From: Planctomycetota bacterium
GTDB taxonomy: Bacteria; Planctomycetota; Planctomycetia; Pirellulales; Pirellulaceae
Reading direction: 5' to 3'
DNA: 64,000 nt
Assembly (NCBI GenBank): GCA_018970165.1
Contig: JAGWWZ010000001.1
Location: 25,715 to 89,714, forward strand
A program made the translations under genes and the position numbers. The notes beneath the pieces were generated by a model. That model saw only the letters and a program-made list of their open reading frames with translations, searched no databases and was not told the DNA's origin. Each line of letters begins with the position of its first letter. The stretch's first letter is position 1. Of this stretch, positions 30,109-41,100 are shown in pieces.

Positions 30109-31079
30109 GCATCCATCCGCTCGGCGACCCGAAGCTTCGCAGAACGACTCCTCGGATTCGCGTCCAGTTCAGCGAGATCGGCCACAATCGGCTTCTTGGT
30201 GATCACATGTAACAAGTCATGCTCGCGCATGGCATGCTTGACGATTCGGTCTTCGAGAGAGTGAAAGGAGATCACGGCAAGTCTTCCACCCATTGCCAAA
30301 CACTGAGGCAGGGTTTGCATCGCTTGCTCTACATGCTCGAGTTCCCGATTCACAGCGATGCGCAAAGCTTGAAACGTTCGAGTCGCACTGTCGACCCGAC
30401 CGTGGATTCTCCCTGGCACCAGGCGATGGATCAAATCGGCAAGCTGTTTCGAAGTCTCGATCGGCTGCGCTTGGCGCGTTTCGACAATCGCCCGCGCGAT
30501 CCTCCGCGAAAATCGCTCCTCGCCGAACTGATAGATGGTGTCTGCGATTTCCTTCTCGGTCCTGATTCTCAGGAAATCCGCTGCGCTGATCCCAGAGCTA
30601 GAATCGAACCGTAGATCGAGAGGACCATCGGTCCGAAAGGAGAAACCTCGCTGTGCATCCTGCAATTGATCGCTCGACAGCCCGAGATCCAACAAGATGC
30701 CATCTACACTCGAGATGCCGAGCTGGTGTAGAAGATCAGGAATCGCGCAGTACGATTCCGCGCACACAATCCAGCGACATCCCTGAATGGGTTGCAAGAA
30801 CCAACCAATTTCGGAACGCTCTGCGGTCGTCTCCAGTTCGGACTCCAAGAACGGTACCATTCGCTCGATGACACTCGGGTCGCGGTCCATCGCGATCAGG
30901 GTTTCACTCGGGGCTAAAGAGGAACCGATCCGAATCGCGTGACCGCCACCACCGAGTGTTCCATCGATGATCACCCGTTTCGAGGACGAATCCCTCGCCC
31001 CATCGAGTCTCAAACCCGTCAGTACCGAGTCGACGAGAACCGGGACATGCACTGTGGGAGAGGTCACTTTGAACGCCAA
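30105..31079 (-). CDS. rsmH: 16S rRNA (cytosine(1402)-N4)-methyltransferase
   Basis: HVPVLVDSVL, DGTLGGGGHA, GILLDLGLSSDQLQDAQRGFSFRTDGPLDLRFD, ATRTFQALRIAVNRELE, ISFHSLEDRIVK. Confidence 0.97.
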   Translation of the reverse strand: MAFKVTSPTVHVPVLVDSVLTGLRLDGARDSSSKRVIIDGTLGGGGHAIRIGSSLAPSETLIAMDRDPSVIERMVPFLESELETTAERSEIGWFLQPIQGCRWIVCAESYCAIPDLLHQLGISSVDGILLDLGLSSDQLQDAQRGFSFRTDGPLDLRFDSSSGISAADFLRIRTEKEIADTIYQFGEERFSRRIARAIVETRQAQPIETSKQLADLIHRLVPGRIHGRVDSATRTFQALRIAVNRELEHVEQAMQTLPQCLAMGGRLAVISFHSLEDRIVKHAMREHDLLHVITKKPIVADLAELDANPRSRSAKLRVAERMDA

Positions 31080-31222
31080 ATAAAAAAAGAGCCGGTCGGG
31101 GAGAGCACCTCACCCAAACCATCGCAGCATGCACCTGATAGTCCTTTCAACGCGCTTTGCTGGGTCAAATCGAGAGGTCAATCCATGCTGGTTCAACGTC
31201 CCGATTCAAGGCTGGAGCGTGC

Positions 31223-31324
31223 GTGTGGTCTCAGGGTGGGGAACCGATCTCTGCTTCGCGATCGATTCTGCGTTTGAGCCCGTGGCCGCGAGGCTCAAAC
31301 CAACCCTTGGTCCATCAACCACAC
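31223..31324. ncRNA. Candidate structured RNA (multi-stem junction) in rsmH-plsC intergenic region
   Basis: Nested outer pair GTGTGGT/ACCACAC (31223-31229/31318-31324), AGGGT/ACCCT inside it, two inner hairpins CGATC...GATCG and GTTTGAGCC...GGCTCAAAC (31272-31280/31292-31300); strand unknown. Confidence 0.3.
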
Positions 31325-31561
31325 ATCGCTTCGATGGAGGGAGGCGCCGCACCCACCGACCGGCAATGGATCGATTGAAGAGCGACAGGATCTACGATAT
31401 CGGCCCCCCCCGACTTTGGCTACCTTCTTTTCACAGTTCTCTCCATGGAAAGTATGGACTTTTCCAGGATTTGATAGCATGATTCGACGATCCAGCGTCG
31501 TTCCGTTTGTGGGCTGACCGACCTAAACATCTAGTTCTTCGAGGCTTACGGCTACCCGGGA

Positions 31562-32371
31562 ATGACCCTGTCGCATTTATCTTCATTAGTCTTTTTAATT
31601 CTTTGCCTCGCTTCTGCCTGCGCGTATCTGGGCCGGCAATTGTTCGGACCCGGGCGATACAGCCTGCAGGAACGCTTCTTGTACCTGCCGGTTTACGTTG
31701 TATCGAGGCTGTTGTGGCGGGTTCGGATCGAGTGGTCGCACGAGTACGTCGACTGGGAGCGGAGAGAGTGGTTATTGACCGATCGGATGCTAGGAGGAGC
31801 GATTTTGGTCGCGAATCATTGCAGCTCGATGGACCCGATGTTTGTGCAGTTGTGCGCAGGTAGGCGGGTGCATTGGATGGTGACGAGTCTCTATTTTCAG
31901 AAGCCGATTATCGGTGGTTTGCTAAGATCCTTTGAGACGATACCGACGCATCGCAGCGGTATGGATACCGCATCCACGAAGCATGCGATTTCTCTCGCGA
32001 AGCAAGGGCGGTTCGTAGGGATGTTTCCTGAGGGGCGAATCAATCGTACGGGACAACCATTGATGACCATTCGCCCTGGCGCAGCGATCGTTGCGTTGCG
32101 TGCCAAGGTTCCTATCGTGCCAATCTGGATCGAGGGAGCACCCATCGGGCCGTCGATCTTCAGCGCGCTGTTTCGAGCAGCGAACATTCGAGTCCTGGTC
32201 GAGAAGCCGAATGATTGGGGATTGCAAGCTGTGAATCAGCACGGGCGATCGGATCGCTCGGTTGCCGAGGAATGGATCGCACGAGTGATGGCTCAAGCCG
32301 TGGTCCGTTCGGGCAGGTCGGACCCAGAGATATCCTTTGCTGGCCGTCATTGGGTCGAAGAGACGGGATGA
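31562..32371 (+). CDS. plsC: 1-acyl-sn-glycerol-3-phosphate acyltransferase
   Basis: NHCSSMDP (NHx4D) and FPEGRINRTG motifs. Confidence 0.9.
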   Translation: MTLSHLSSLVFLILCLASACAYLGRQLFGPGRYSLQERFLYLPVYVVSRLLWRVRIEWSHEYVDWERREWLLTDRMLGGAILVANHCSSMDPMFVQLCAGRRVHWMVTSLYFQKPIIGGLLRSFETIPTHRSGMDTASTKHAISLAKQGRFVGMFPEGRINRTGQPLMTIRPGAAIVALRAKVPIVPIWIEGAPIGPSIFSALFRAANIRVLVEKPNDWGLQAVNQHGRSDRSVAEEWIARVMAQAVVRSGRSDPEISFAGRHWVEETG

Positions 32372-32427
32372 TTAGAATTGGGCGCAAGAGATTAGGGTTT
32401 CGATGTCACGATGAGGGGTACAGCAGC

Positions 32428-34353
32428 ATGAGCATGAAACGGTTTCACCAAACGATTATCGCATCGAAATTTGCGGGCCCTTCCAAAACACTAATCGCAC
32501 TGTGCATGCTCTGCTCGCACCTTCTGTTGCGAGGCTCCGCATTCGGACAAGACGAAGCACCTGTTGCTCAAGACATCAAACAACCTGTCTTTCGAGAGGG
32601 GGAAGCGCAGGTCGTGCCCGCGTTCAAGTCCAACTGGATTGAGCATGATTTGTTTGTTGAGACCGAGTTCGACTCCGATGGCGATGGGAAATTGGATCGC
32701 GTGCATGTGAGTGTGACTCGCCCCGAAGCTACTCAAACCGATGGACTCAAGGTTGCGGTGATCTATCAGTCGAGTCCGTACTATGCGGGGATGGGCTCCA
32801 CGTTACCTGAACACATGTGGAGCCCACGGCAAAACCTAAACTCGAACCCGCCCAAGCATGAAACACCGCCTGCGATTACTCAGTTATCCAAACGGCCTCG
32901 ATTATCGGGGGAGCATCTTGGTGAATGGGTACCGCGCGGGTTCGCCGTGGTTCATTCTTCATCGCCGGGAACAGGATTGTCGCAAGGCTGCCCAACGGTC
33001 GGAGGGCCCAATGAATCGCTTGCCCCCAAAGCGGTGATCGATTGGCTCAACGGACGCGCTCGAGGCTTCGCAAGCGTCGATGGAGACGAGACCGTCGAAG
33101 CGACCTGGGCGACCGGCAAGGTGGGAATGATCGGCACCTCCTACAACGGAACGCTCTGCCTTGCAGCAGCTACGACGGGAGTAGAGGGTCTCGAATGCAT
33201 CGTGCCGATCGCTCCCAATACTTCGTACTACCACTACTATCGGTCCAACGGCTTGATTCGCCATCCAGGTGGTTACATGGGTGAAGACATCGATGTCCTC
33301 TACAACTTCATTCACTCGGGTTACGAAGAAAAACGCAATTACTGCAATTGCAACGTGCGCGATGAAGGAATGCTCAAAGAGTTCGATCGAACCAACGGGG
33401 ACTACAATGCGTTCTGGGCCAGCCGCGATTATCTAAACCAACTCGAACGCATGCGAGCTCCGATGCTGATGGCGCACGGCTTCAACGACTGGAATGTGAT
33501 GCCCGAGCACAGCTACCGCATCTACAAAGCATGCAAAGAGAAGGGACTCCCTTGCAAGATCTACTACCATCAAGGTGGCCACGGTGGGCAGCCACCATTG
33601 CATCTGCTCAATCGCTGGTTTTCCCATTACTTGTACGGCATCGATAACGGCGTCGAGAATGAACCGAGGGCATGGATCACGCGCGAAGGGAAGCGGGCCA
33701 GTCGTCCCGAGACCTACGATGATTACCCCAATCCTGCAGCGAGCGATGTAACGTTTGCTCCAATGCCAGGAGGACGGACGATCGGACGCTTGCTGCCAGA
33801 AGAAAAAACTGGATCGTCCAATGAACAGGGTGAGGCGACCAAGCGAGTCGAAGAGATCATCGATAACTTTTCGTTCAGCGGTCCGCAACTGTTGCAGGCT
33901 GAATGGTGCAACCATCGATTGCTCTATGCCACCCCCAAGCTCAAGGAGCCAGTGCACCTGTCGGGAGTCGCCAAGATTACGGTGCGATTGGAATGCGATC
34001 GACCGACGGCATGCCTCTCGATTTGGCTGGTTTCGTTGCCATGGACAGGGAGCGAACGGATCACCGACGACGTGATCACCCGAGGTTGGGCAGACCCAGC
34101 AAATGCCCAATCAATCCAAACAGAAACCCCATTGGTCAGAGGCGAATTTCGGGACGTTACCTTTGAATTGCAACCGGACGACCAAGTCATTTCGGCTGGG
34201 GAACAAATCGGGCTGATGATTTTCTCGAGCGACCGCGACTTCACGTTGTGGCCCGAGCCCGGGACCCGAATTTCCGTGGATTTGGAGGGAACTCGATTGA
34301 CCTTGCCCATTGTGGGCGGAATGGATGCATTCTCGGCGGCAGTCTCGGAGTAA
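32428..34353 (+). CDS. CocE/NonD-type hydrolase (Xaa-Pro dipeptidyl-peptidase-like)
   Basis: VGMIGTSYNGTL nucleophile elbow (GTSYNG), MAHGFNDWNV, GGHG; start at MSMKRFHQ. Confidence 0.9.
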   Translation: MSMKRFHQTIIASKFAGPSKTLIALCMLCSHLLLRGSAFGQDEAPVAQDIKQPVFREGEAQVVPAFKSNWIEHDLFVETEFDSDGDGKLDRVHVSVTRPEATQTDGLKVAVIYQSSPYYAGMGSTLPEHMWSPRQNLNSNPPKHETPPAITQLSKRPRLSGEHLGEWVPRGFAVVHSSSPGTGLSQGCPTVGGPNESLAPKAVIDWLNGRARGFASVDGDETVEATWATGKVGMIGTSYNGTLCLAAATTGVEGLECIVPIAPNTSYYHYYRSNGLIRHPGGYMGEDIDVLYNFIHSGYEEKRNYCNCNVRDEGMLKEFDRTNGDYNAFWASRDYLNQLERMRAPMLMAHGFNDWNVMPEHSYRIYKACKEKGLPCKIYYHQGGHGGQPPLHLLNRWFSHYLYGIDNGVENEPRAWITREGKRASRPETYDDYPNPAASDVTFAPMPGGRTIGRLLPEEKTGSSNEQGEATKRVEEIIDNFSFSGPQLLQAEWCNHRLLYATPKLKEPVHLSGVAKITVRLECDRPTACLSIWLVSLPWTGSERITDDVITRGWADPANAQSIQTETPLVRGEFRDVTFELQPDDQVISAGEQIGLMIFSSDRDFTLWPEPGTRISVDLEGTRLTLPIVGGMDAFSAAVSE

Positions 34354-34398
34354 GTTTTTTCGCAAAAGACTCGCAACGAGCGGTTCGTTAACAGCTTA

Positions 34399-34424
34399 TT
34401 GGCAAGGCATTTTCGCCTTGCCAA
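34399..34424. other. Inverted repeat (10-bp stem) in hydrolase-SNF2 intergenic region; no clear T tract
   Basis: TTGGCAAGGC-ATTTTC-GCCTTGCCAA. Confidence 0.5.
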
Positions 34425-34490
34425 AGCGGGGCAAAATAGGCGACACTAGTGGACTTGCCTGTTGCGCACCCTAACGGATTGACTGACGGA

Positions 34491-37400
34491 ATGACGAGTT
34501 TGGCACAATTGGATCCGCCCAAAGCGAGCGGATTGGTCGTCCACATCCTGAGTAGCATCGCCCAGTTCGAGAAGAAGTTCCGCCCTCAGCAATTGCTGAT
34601 GGCTAGGTATTTCACCTCGGGAGACTTGCCGCGACTGAAGAAGACCGATTCGGTTCTGAATTGGCTCTTTGAACTCGAAGGGGTCTCCCCTATCAAAGGC
34701 CAGTTCACCACCGGGATCTCCATCGAACTGGATCCCAAGCAACTGGCGAACCTCGACGACGTCACTTCATCGAGAGTCATTCGTGGCATCACGATGAGTT
34801 GCTCATGCACGGAAGCTCAAAAGCCTTGCGTGCACCAGATCTATTGCCTGAACTATCTGCGTCGCCAGTTGAGTCAACGTTCTCCATCGGCGGCCGTGGA
34901 ATGGATGCTGAGTTGTATCTCCGATGGTCGTGTGGCGGGTCGCAAGTTGGTGGAGTCGCTGCAGTATCTCAAGGTGGAAGAGGTGATCCCGGAGACTGAT
35001 GATTCCGATGAAGAGCCAACTCGATTGCAACGCATTCAGTGGCGATTGAATATGGCCCAGGGATGTCAGATCCATGCCTACGTGCAGACATCGCGCAAAC
35101 GGGGCGGCTGGAACAAGGGTCGTCCGATCCGCGAAAACTTCGACTCGATCCCAGAAGAGGCCTTGGCCTTCGGCACCGATAAGATGTTGGTGTTGTTGTT
35201 GCAATCCGCCGAAGACTCCTATCGAGGCCAGACGCCTCGCATGACCCGCGAGTGCTTGAGGATGTTGATCGATCATCCCCATGTGACTCTGGACGATGCT
35301 GCACAAACTCCGGTGCGCATACGCGAGGTGCCGCTGGAGATCCGGCTCGATTCCGAAGGGGAGGTCTTCAAACCGATGGTCTACCAATCGGATATGTTGA
35401 TCGAAGATATTCAGGATCAACCCGGCTTGATCTTGAAGAACATCAACAACCGAGAATCGCTCCTCTTGCGATACGATCGCGAGCGGCACACGTTGTGGAT
35501 GAGCACATTAGATCAACGCATCGTTCGCTTGATCAATGATCTCAGTGTGGCCGAGCGTCGCGAAGCGGTCTTGGATCGCGAATGCGCGGAATACTTCGCC
35601 GACTTGATTGTTCAGGTTGCTAAACCTCGCCGTGTCGAAGTTCAGTTGCCTGAATCGCTTGCAGGGCCCGAGCATCCGTTGGAGCCGAAGATCGAATTGC
35701 ATTTGTCTCCTCGCGGTAAAGAAACGATGCAGGTGGGACTCCGTGTGGCTTGTGATTCGGTTTCGGAGCAACCGGTTCCTGGTGTGGAACCGGAGCGGTT
35801 GCGAATCGCTACCGCAGCTGGCCGATTCCAATTGCTGCGGGCTCTCGACGAGGAAGCTTCACTCGCCGACGAAGTCGCCGAGCAATTGCAACTGAATTTG
35901 CTCGCCTACGATGGGACTTATACATGGGTCGCGCAGACTCCCGACGAGGCGCTTGATCTGCTACAGCGCATCGAGCGATTGGGAGACGCCGCTCCCACGG
36001 TCTGCTGGCCGAAGAGCCTGCCAATGCAGGTCATCGGCGAGATCACGCCGCAACGCTTGCAGGTACGTCTCTCAAGCGGCCGCGATTGGTTTGGTGTCGA
36101 TGGTATCGCGGAACTCAACGGTTTGGAAATCCCTCTTTCAGAGTTGCTGTCCGCGCTTCGGCAAGGGCGCCGCTTCGTGCCTTTAGGGGACGGCCAATTC
36201 GCTTTGATCTCCGAGGCATTGAGGCAACGTCTCGGTGTAATCGATGACGTATCGATCGGAGATGCCGGACAAATCCGGGTCTCAAAAGCGGGTACAGCGG
36301 TGATCGAAGAGGCGCTCGGCAGCGACATCACCTACGAAGCGGACCACTCGTGGAAAGAAGCGCTCGCCCGACTCTCGGGTGCCAAGAACCTCAATCCGGT
36401 CGTGCCCAAGGAACTCAGGGCGGAACTCCGAGCCTATCAACAAGCTGGCTACTGTTGGCTCGCGCGATTAGCCCACTGGGGAATCGGTGGTGTGCTCGCC
36501 GATGACATGGGTCTGGGAAAGACGGTCCAGGCGCTCGGGATATTGATCGAGCGAGCGAAGAATGGTGCCGCGTTGATCATCGCTCCGACCAGTGTGGGTG
36601 TGAACTGGCAACGCGAAACCGAACGCTTCGCTCCTACGCTTCGACCGCTGCTCTATCGCGAGCATGATCGCCAGGCATTGATCGATTCCGCCGGACCTGG
36701 CGACCTGATCATTACGAGCTATCAACTCCTGCAGCGCGATATCAGTCGATTCACACAGCGAGCTTGGAACACCTTGGTTCTCGATGAAGCTCAGTTTATC
36801 AAGAACTTTCAAACCAAAACCGCTCAAGCAGTGCGGCAGATTCAAGCCGATTGGCATCTCGCCTTGTCAGGCACCCCCCTCGAGAACCATCTTGGCGAAC
36901 TCTGGAGTTTGATGAGAACGGTCAGTCCCGGACTGCTCGGCTCCTGGGATCGATTCCGAAAGAATTTTGCGGAACCTATCGAAAGACACAATAAGAGAGA
37001 GAGACTTCAAGCCTTGGGGCGTGTCGTTCGTCCTTTCATACTTCGCCGTACCAAAAAAGAGGTCCTCACGGAACTGCCTGAGCGCACCGAAGTGGTATTG
37101 CTCGCGGAACTCTCCGAGAACGAGCGAAAGAAATACGACGCCGCGCGTTTGGCCGCCTTGTCCGAGTTGACCAAGACCGGTGCGGAAAACGATCAGCAGA
37201 TGCGCATCAAGGTGTTGGCATGGCTGACGCGCCTTCGCCAGTTGGCTTGCCACCCTCGACTGGTCGACAAACGTTGGGACAACTCTTCGGCAAAGCTCGA
37301 CTTGTTTATGGAAGTGGTCCATGAACTCCGCGAGGGAGAACATCGCGCCTTGGTATTCAGTCAGTTCGTACAGCACCTGACGTTGCTTCGCGAGTCCTTG

Positions 37401-37814
37401 GATAAGGCGGGGATCAAGTACCAATACCTCGATGGCGCGACTCCCACACCCAGACGCCAGGAAGCAGTGGATCGGTTCCAAGCGGGTGAGGGGGATCTAT
37501 TCCTGATTTCGCTCAAGGCGGGAGGAACGGGTCTGAATTTGACTGCGGCGGATTACGTGATCCATATGGATCCTTGGTGGAACCCAGCCGTCGAAGATCA
37601 AGCGACCGACCGCGCGCACCGACTTGGACAACTGCGGGCAGTCACCGTTTACCGTTTGGTGGCCAAGGACACGATCGAGCAACAGATCCTCGCATTGCAT
37701 GAAGACAAGCGTGAATTGATCAGTGGCGTATTGGACGGAGCCGACCGAGCAGGTCGCATGAGCACGGAAGAGTTGATCTCGCTGATCCGACTGAGCCAAA
37801 TCGAAGGGGCCTAG
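34491..37814 (+). CDS. SNF2-family DEAD/DEAH helicase with N-terminal SWIM-type zinc finger
   Basis: CSCTEAQKPCVHQ; DDMGLGKTVQ, LDEAQFIKN, LSGTPLENHLGELWS, LISLKAGGTGLNLTAADYVIHMDPWWNPAVEDQATDRAHRLGQ; ATG at 34491 (GTG at 34449 possible). Confidence 0.96.
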   Translation: MTSLAQLDPPKASGLVVHILSSIAQFEKKFRPQQLLMARYFTSGDLPRLKKTDSVLNWLFELEGVSPIKGQFTTGISIELDPKQLANLDDVTSSRVIRGITMSCSCTEAQKPCVHQIYCLNYLRRQLSQRSPSAAVEWMLSCISDGRVAGRKLVESLQYLKVEEVIPETDDSDEEPTRLQRIQWRLNMAQGCQIHAYVQTSRKRGGWNKGRPIRENFDSIPEEALAFGTDKMLVLLLQSAEDSYRGQTPRMTRECLRMLIDHPHVTLDDAAQTPVRIREVPLEIRLDSEGEVFKPMVYQSDMLIEDIQDQPGLILKNINNRESLLLRYDRERHTLWMSTLDQRIVRLINDLSVAERREAVLDRECAEYFADLIVQVAKPRRVEVQLPESLAGPEHPLEPKIELHLSPRGKETMQVGLRVACDSVSEQPVPGVEPERLRIATAAGRFQLLRALDEEASLADEVAEQLQLNLLAYDGTYTWVAQTPDEALDLLQRIERLGDAAPTVCWPKSLPMQVIGEITPQRLQVRLSSGRDWFGVDGIAELNGLEIPLSELLSALRQGRRFVPLGDGQFALISEALRQRLGVIDDVSIGDAGQIRVSKAGTAVIEEALGSDITYEADHSWKEALARLSGAKNLNPVVPKELRAELRAYQQAGYCWLARLAHWGIGGVLADDMGLGKTVQALGILIERAKNGAALIIAPTSVGVNWQRETERFAPTLRPLLYREHDRQALIDSAGPGDLIITSYQLLQRDISRFTQRAWNTLVLDEAQFIKNFQTKTAQAVRQIQADWHLALSGTPLENHLGELWSLMRTVSPGLLGSWDRFRKNFAEPIERHNKRERLQALGRVVRPFILRRTKKEVLTELPERTEVVLLAELSENERKKYDAARLAALSELTKTGAENDQQMRIKVLAWLTRLRQLACHPRLVDKRWDNSSAKLDLFMEVVHELREGEHRALVFSQFVQHLTLLRESLDKAGIKYQYLDGATPTPRRQEAVDRFQAGEGDLFLISLKAGGTGLNLTAADYVIHMDPWWNPAVEDQATDRAHRLGQLRAVTVYRLVAKDTIEQQILALHEDKRELISGVLDGADRAGRMSTEELISLIRLSQIEGA

Positions 37815-38176
37815 CGGCCTGCTATCCAGGCCGCTGATCAAGAGAAGCCCTGCAGGAATTCTGAACAAATCACTGCACCGAAGTGGGTGAAGGCCACAAA
37901 GCGTTGCACACAACGCGGCCTTCTTACTCCCTTCCCCTCGCGGGGAGAAGTGCTGGGGATGGGGGCAAAGTGCGACGCAAACATGGATGCAATGAGGAGC
38001 GCTGGGTCAAACTCCAAGTATCTACCCCCGACCCACTCTCTCTGCTGAAAGTCTGCCGTGGTGGAAAGGGGGCGAGGGAGAGATGGATTATGAATTCGAA
38101 TTAGCTTCGTAGGGCTAGCGATCACCTACTGGTTCACGCGTTATACCTGTCCTCGTTTCGTCATCGCAGGAAAGTT

Positions 38177-41100
38177 TCACTTCCACTTTGGAATCGCGCG
38201 GCCGGGAGTCCACGGGGCGCCGACATCGTCGAGCTTCTTCAACAGCGCCGGAATGTCTGTCCCGAGCAACTGATTTAGCTCTACCATCGCCGCATCGAAC
38301 TCTTCTCCAGCAATCTCATACTGCCGACGATGGGTTCCGGTCGGACCGGAGGTGCTTCCCATCGCTCCCATCATGGAATTCGCCAACCGACTCTGCAGTC
38401 CCGGCATCGCGTCTTCATTACGCCGCGTGCGGGTTGGATCACCCGAGAATTTCTCCTGAACGTTCAGCAACCGCACTTGCAGTGCACGGATCTCTTTCCA
38501 CAACGCAGCGTCGACTTCAGCCGCCGATTTGGTCAACGCTTCGATCGCTGACAAATGCTCGGACGCTTCGCTCGCTTGCTGAGTCGCTGCACTCACGGCG
38601 TTTGCAAGTTTCAGTACCTGCTTCGAGAAATCGAGGATGGCTTGGCGATTGATCTCGGTCGTGTCGCCAAACGTAAGTGGTTCGATCTCGAACTCGACCT
38701 TGGGAAGCACTTCCGTGACGTTCCCTTCCACCATCTGTGAAATCTCGATGGTGTACTTGCCCGGGACAGCGATCGGTCCAGCACCAGCGGATCGACGCCT
38801 TCCCCCTCCGCCACCACCAGCATGACGGAAATCCCATGTCGTTCGAACCATTCCTTTATCGGTCGAGGTCGGGATCTTGCGGATCACGTTGCCCGCAGCA
38901 TCGCGGATCGTCAACCATCGAGATGGACCCACTTCGCGATCCTCGGCTTTGAGGTCCTCCCAACTCGGATAGGGTGCATCCCTTCCTCCGCTGCTCCGCT
39001 CGCGATCCTTCTTCTCTCGTTCGGACTTCTTCGACTTCAATTCTTCCTTGAGATAGAACGTGAAGGTGACTCCGTAGTCTGGATTGGGGGCGGTGTAGAA
39101 GTTCGCTCCTTGGAAGCCGCGGTCCGAGACACCCATCGGAGTAACCGTCTGGAACATCAGCCCCTTCTTGATCGGGAACATATGATTGGTCTCGAGCAAT
39201 TCGGGCTTCAGATCGCGAAGTGGGGAGTAATCATCGAGGATGTAGAAGCCCCGTCCAAACGTCGCCAAGACCAGGTCGCTTTCACGACGCTGAATCTCCA
39301 TGTCGCGGATGGAAATCGTGGGCAACCCCGACTTGATCGCCACCCATTTTTCGCCTCCATCGATGGTGAAGAAGACGCCGAATTCGGTGCCACAGAACAA
39401 AAGCTTTGGATTGACGTGGTCTTGCTTGAGCGTGTAAACACTTCCGCGCACCGGCAGATTGCCGGTGATGTCCGACCATGTGCGACCGCGATCGTTCGAC
39501 TTCAAGATGTAGGGCTTGAAGTCCCCTCGTTTGTGATTCTGCACGGCGACGTAAACGGTGTTGTCATCATGAAGGTCGGCTTCGATGTCGTTGATATATC
39601 CGAATTCGGGTACGTCGAGCGTACCGAATTGATCGACCTTGCGCCACGATCCGCCGCCATCCTCGCTGATTTGAACCAATCCTTCATCGGTCCCGACATA
39701 GAGGAGGCCTGCCACTCGTGGGGACTCATCGAGAGAAACGATGTTGCCGTAGAGCGATGTCGATGTGTTCTTTGCAACTGCATCGACGCTCCAAACTCGG
39801 CCCATCACTTTGAGTTGATTGCGATCGATTTGGCGCGAAAGATCAGGACTGATAGCGGTCCAGTTATCGCCGCGATCCTCACTGCGAAACAGGATTTGCG
39901 AGGCGTAGTAGAGTCGTTTGGGATTGTGAGGCGAGATCAACAGTGGTGAGTCCCAATTCCATCGCAGGGGTGGTCCATCTTTGGACTCTTGAGGCTTGAT
40001 ATCGACTCGCTCACCGGTTTTGCGATTGTATCGTACCAGTCCGCCGTACTGCCACTGCGAATAGACCGTATCGGGATCTTGAGGATCGACCGCTGGCTCG
40101 AATCCGTCACCAAAAACCGTCACGAACCAATCGCTGTTGCGAATGCCGTGATCGTTGTTGGTTCGGGATGGTCCACCTTGAGTCGCGTTGTCCTGAGTCC
40201 CTCCATAAACGTAATAGAACGGTTTTTCGTTCGATACTGCGACTCGGTAGAACTGAGTGATCGGCAGGTTCGCCTTGTAGTCATACGTCTTGCAGCGATC
40301 CCATGTTTCGTAGATCCCGCCGTCGCATCCGACGATCAGGTGATTGGGATCCACTGGGTCGATGACGATGGCGTGGTTGTCGACGTGCTTGTCATCTTCA
40401 CCGGCCGGAACGAATGTCTTGCCTCCATCTTCGCTGACCATGAGGTTGGTATCGAGCGAGTAGATCCGATCAATATTGTGTGGACAGCATACGATTTCGT
40501 TGTAGTACTGCGGGCCGCTCGATACATAACTGCCCACGCGTTCCCAAGTCTCGCCTCGATTCTTGCTCCGATAGAATCCTCCCTTACCTTCGCCTGCCTC
40601 GACAATAGCAAAGACCACTTCGGAATTGACGGGGGAGATATCCAAACCGATTCGACCAAGGTCACCACCTGGCAAGCCTCGATTCGCTTTCCGCCAAGTG
40701 TTTCCGCCGTCGGTGGACTTGTAGATCGCTGATTCCGGACCGCCATCGATCAAGACCCATTCATGGCGACGTCGTTGATACGAAGTGGCATACATCACAT
40801 CCGGGTTCTCATGATCGATATGTATTTCATTGACACCGGTCATCGGGCTGATGTCGAGCACTTTCGACCAGGACCTTCCACCGTCGGTGGTTCTGTAAAG
40901 TCCGCGATCGCCACCATCTTTCCACAATGGTCCCTGGGCTGCGACGAAGACGGTGTTCGGTTCGGTCGGGTGAACAGCGATCATGCCGATGTGTTCGCTG
41001 TTCTCGAGACCGACTTTAGCGAACGACTGCCCTCCATCGGTCGACTTGTAAACGCCATCGCCGTAGGCAACGCTGCGCTGCGAGTTGTTTTCTCCCGTCC

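Noticed and set aside
32215-32427. Extended N-terminus of the hydrolase ORF overlapping plsC
   Set aside because: The extension is out-of-frame read-through of plsC; MSMKRFHQ... with a signal peptide at 32428 is a better start.
34491-37814. SNF2 helicase as part of a DISARM or other defence island
   Set aside because: No methylase, PLD, DUF1998 or other defence genes adjacent; SWIM-SNF2 helicases are common single genes in planctomycetes.
37813-37835. AGCGGCCTG-CTATC-CAGGCCGCT hairpin over the SNF2 stop codon as an intrinsic terminator
   Set aside because: A good stem but no downstream T tract, so function cannot be assigned from sequence alone.
37905-38100. GC-rich CCCTCGCGGGGAG-like sequence after the SNF2 gene as a mobile element
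   Set aside because: Looks like a common low-complexity intergenic repeat; no transposase, terminal inverted repeats or target duplication found.
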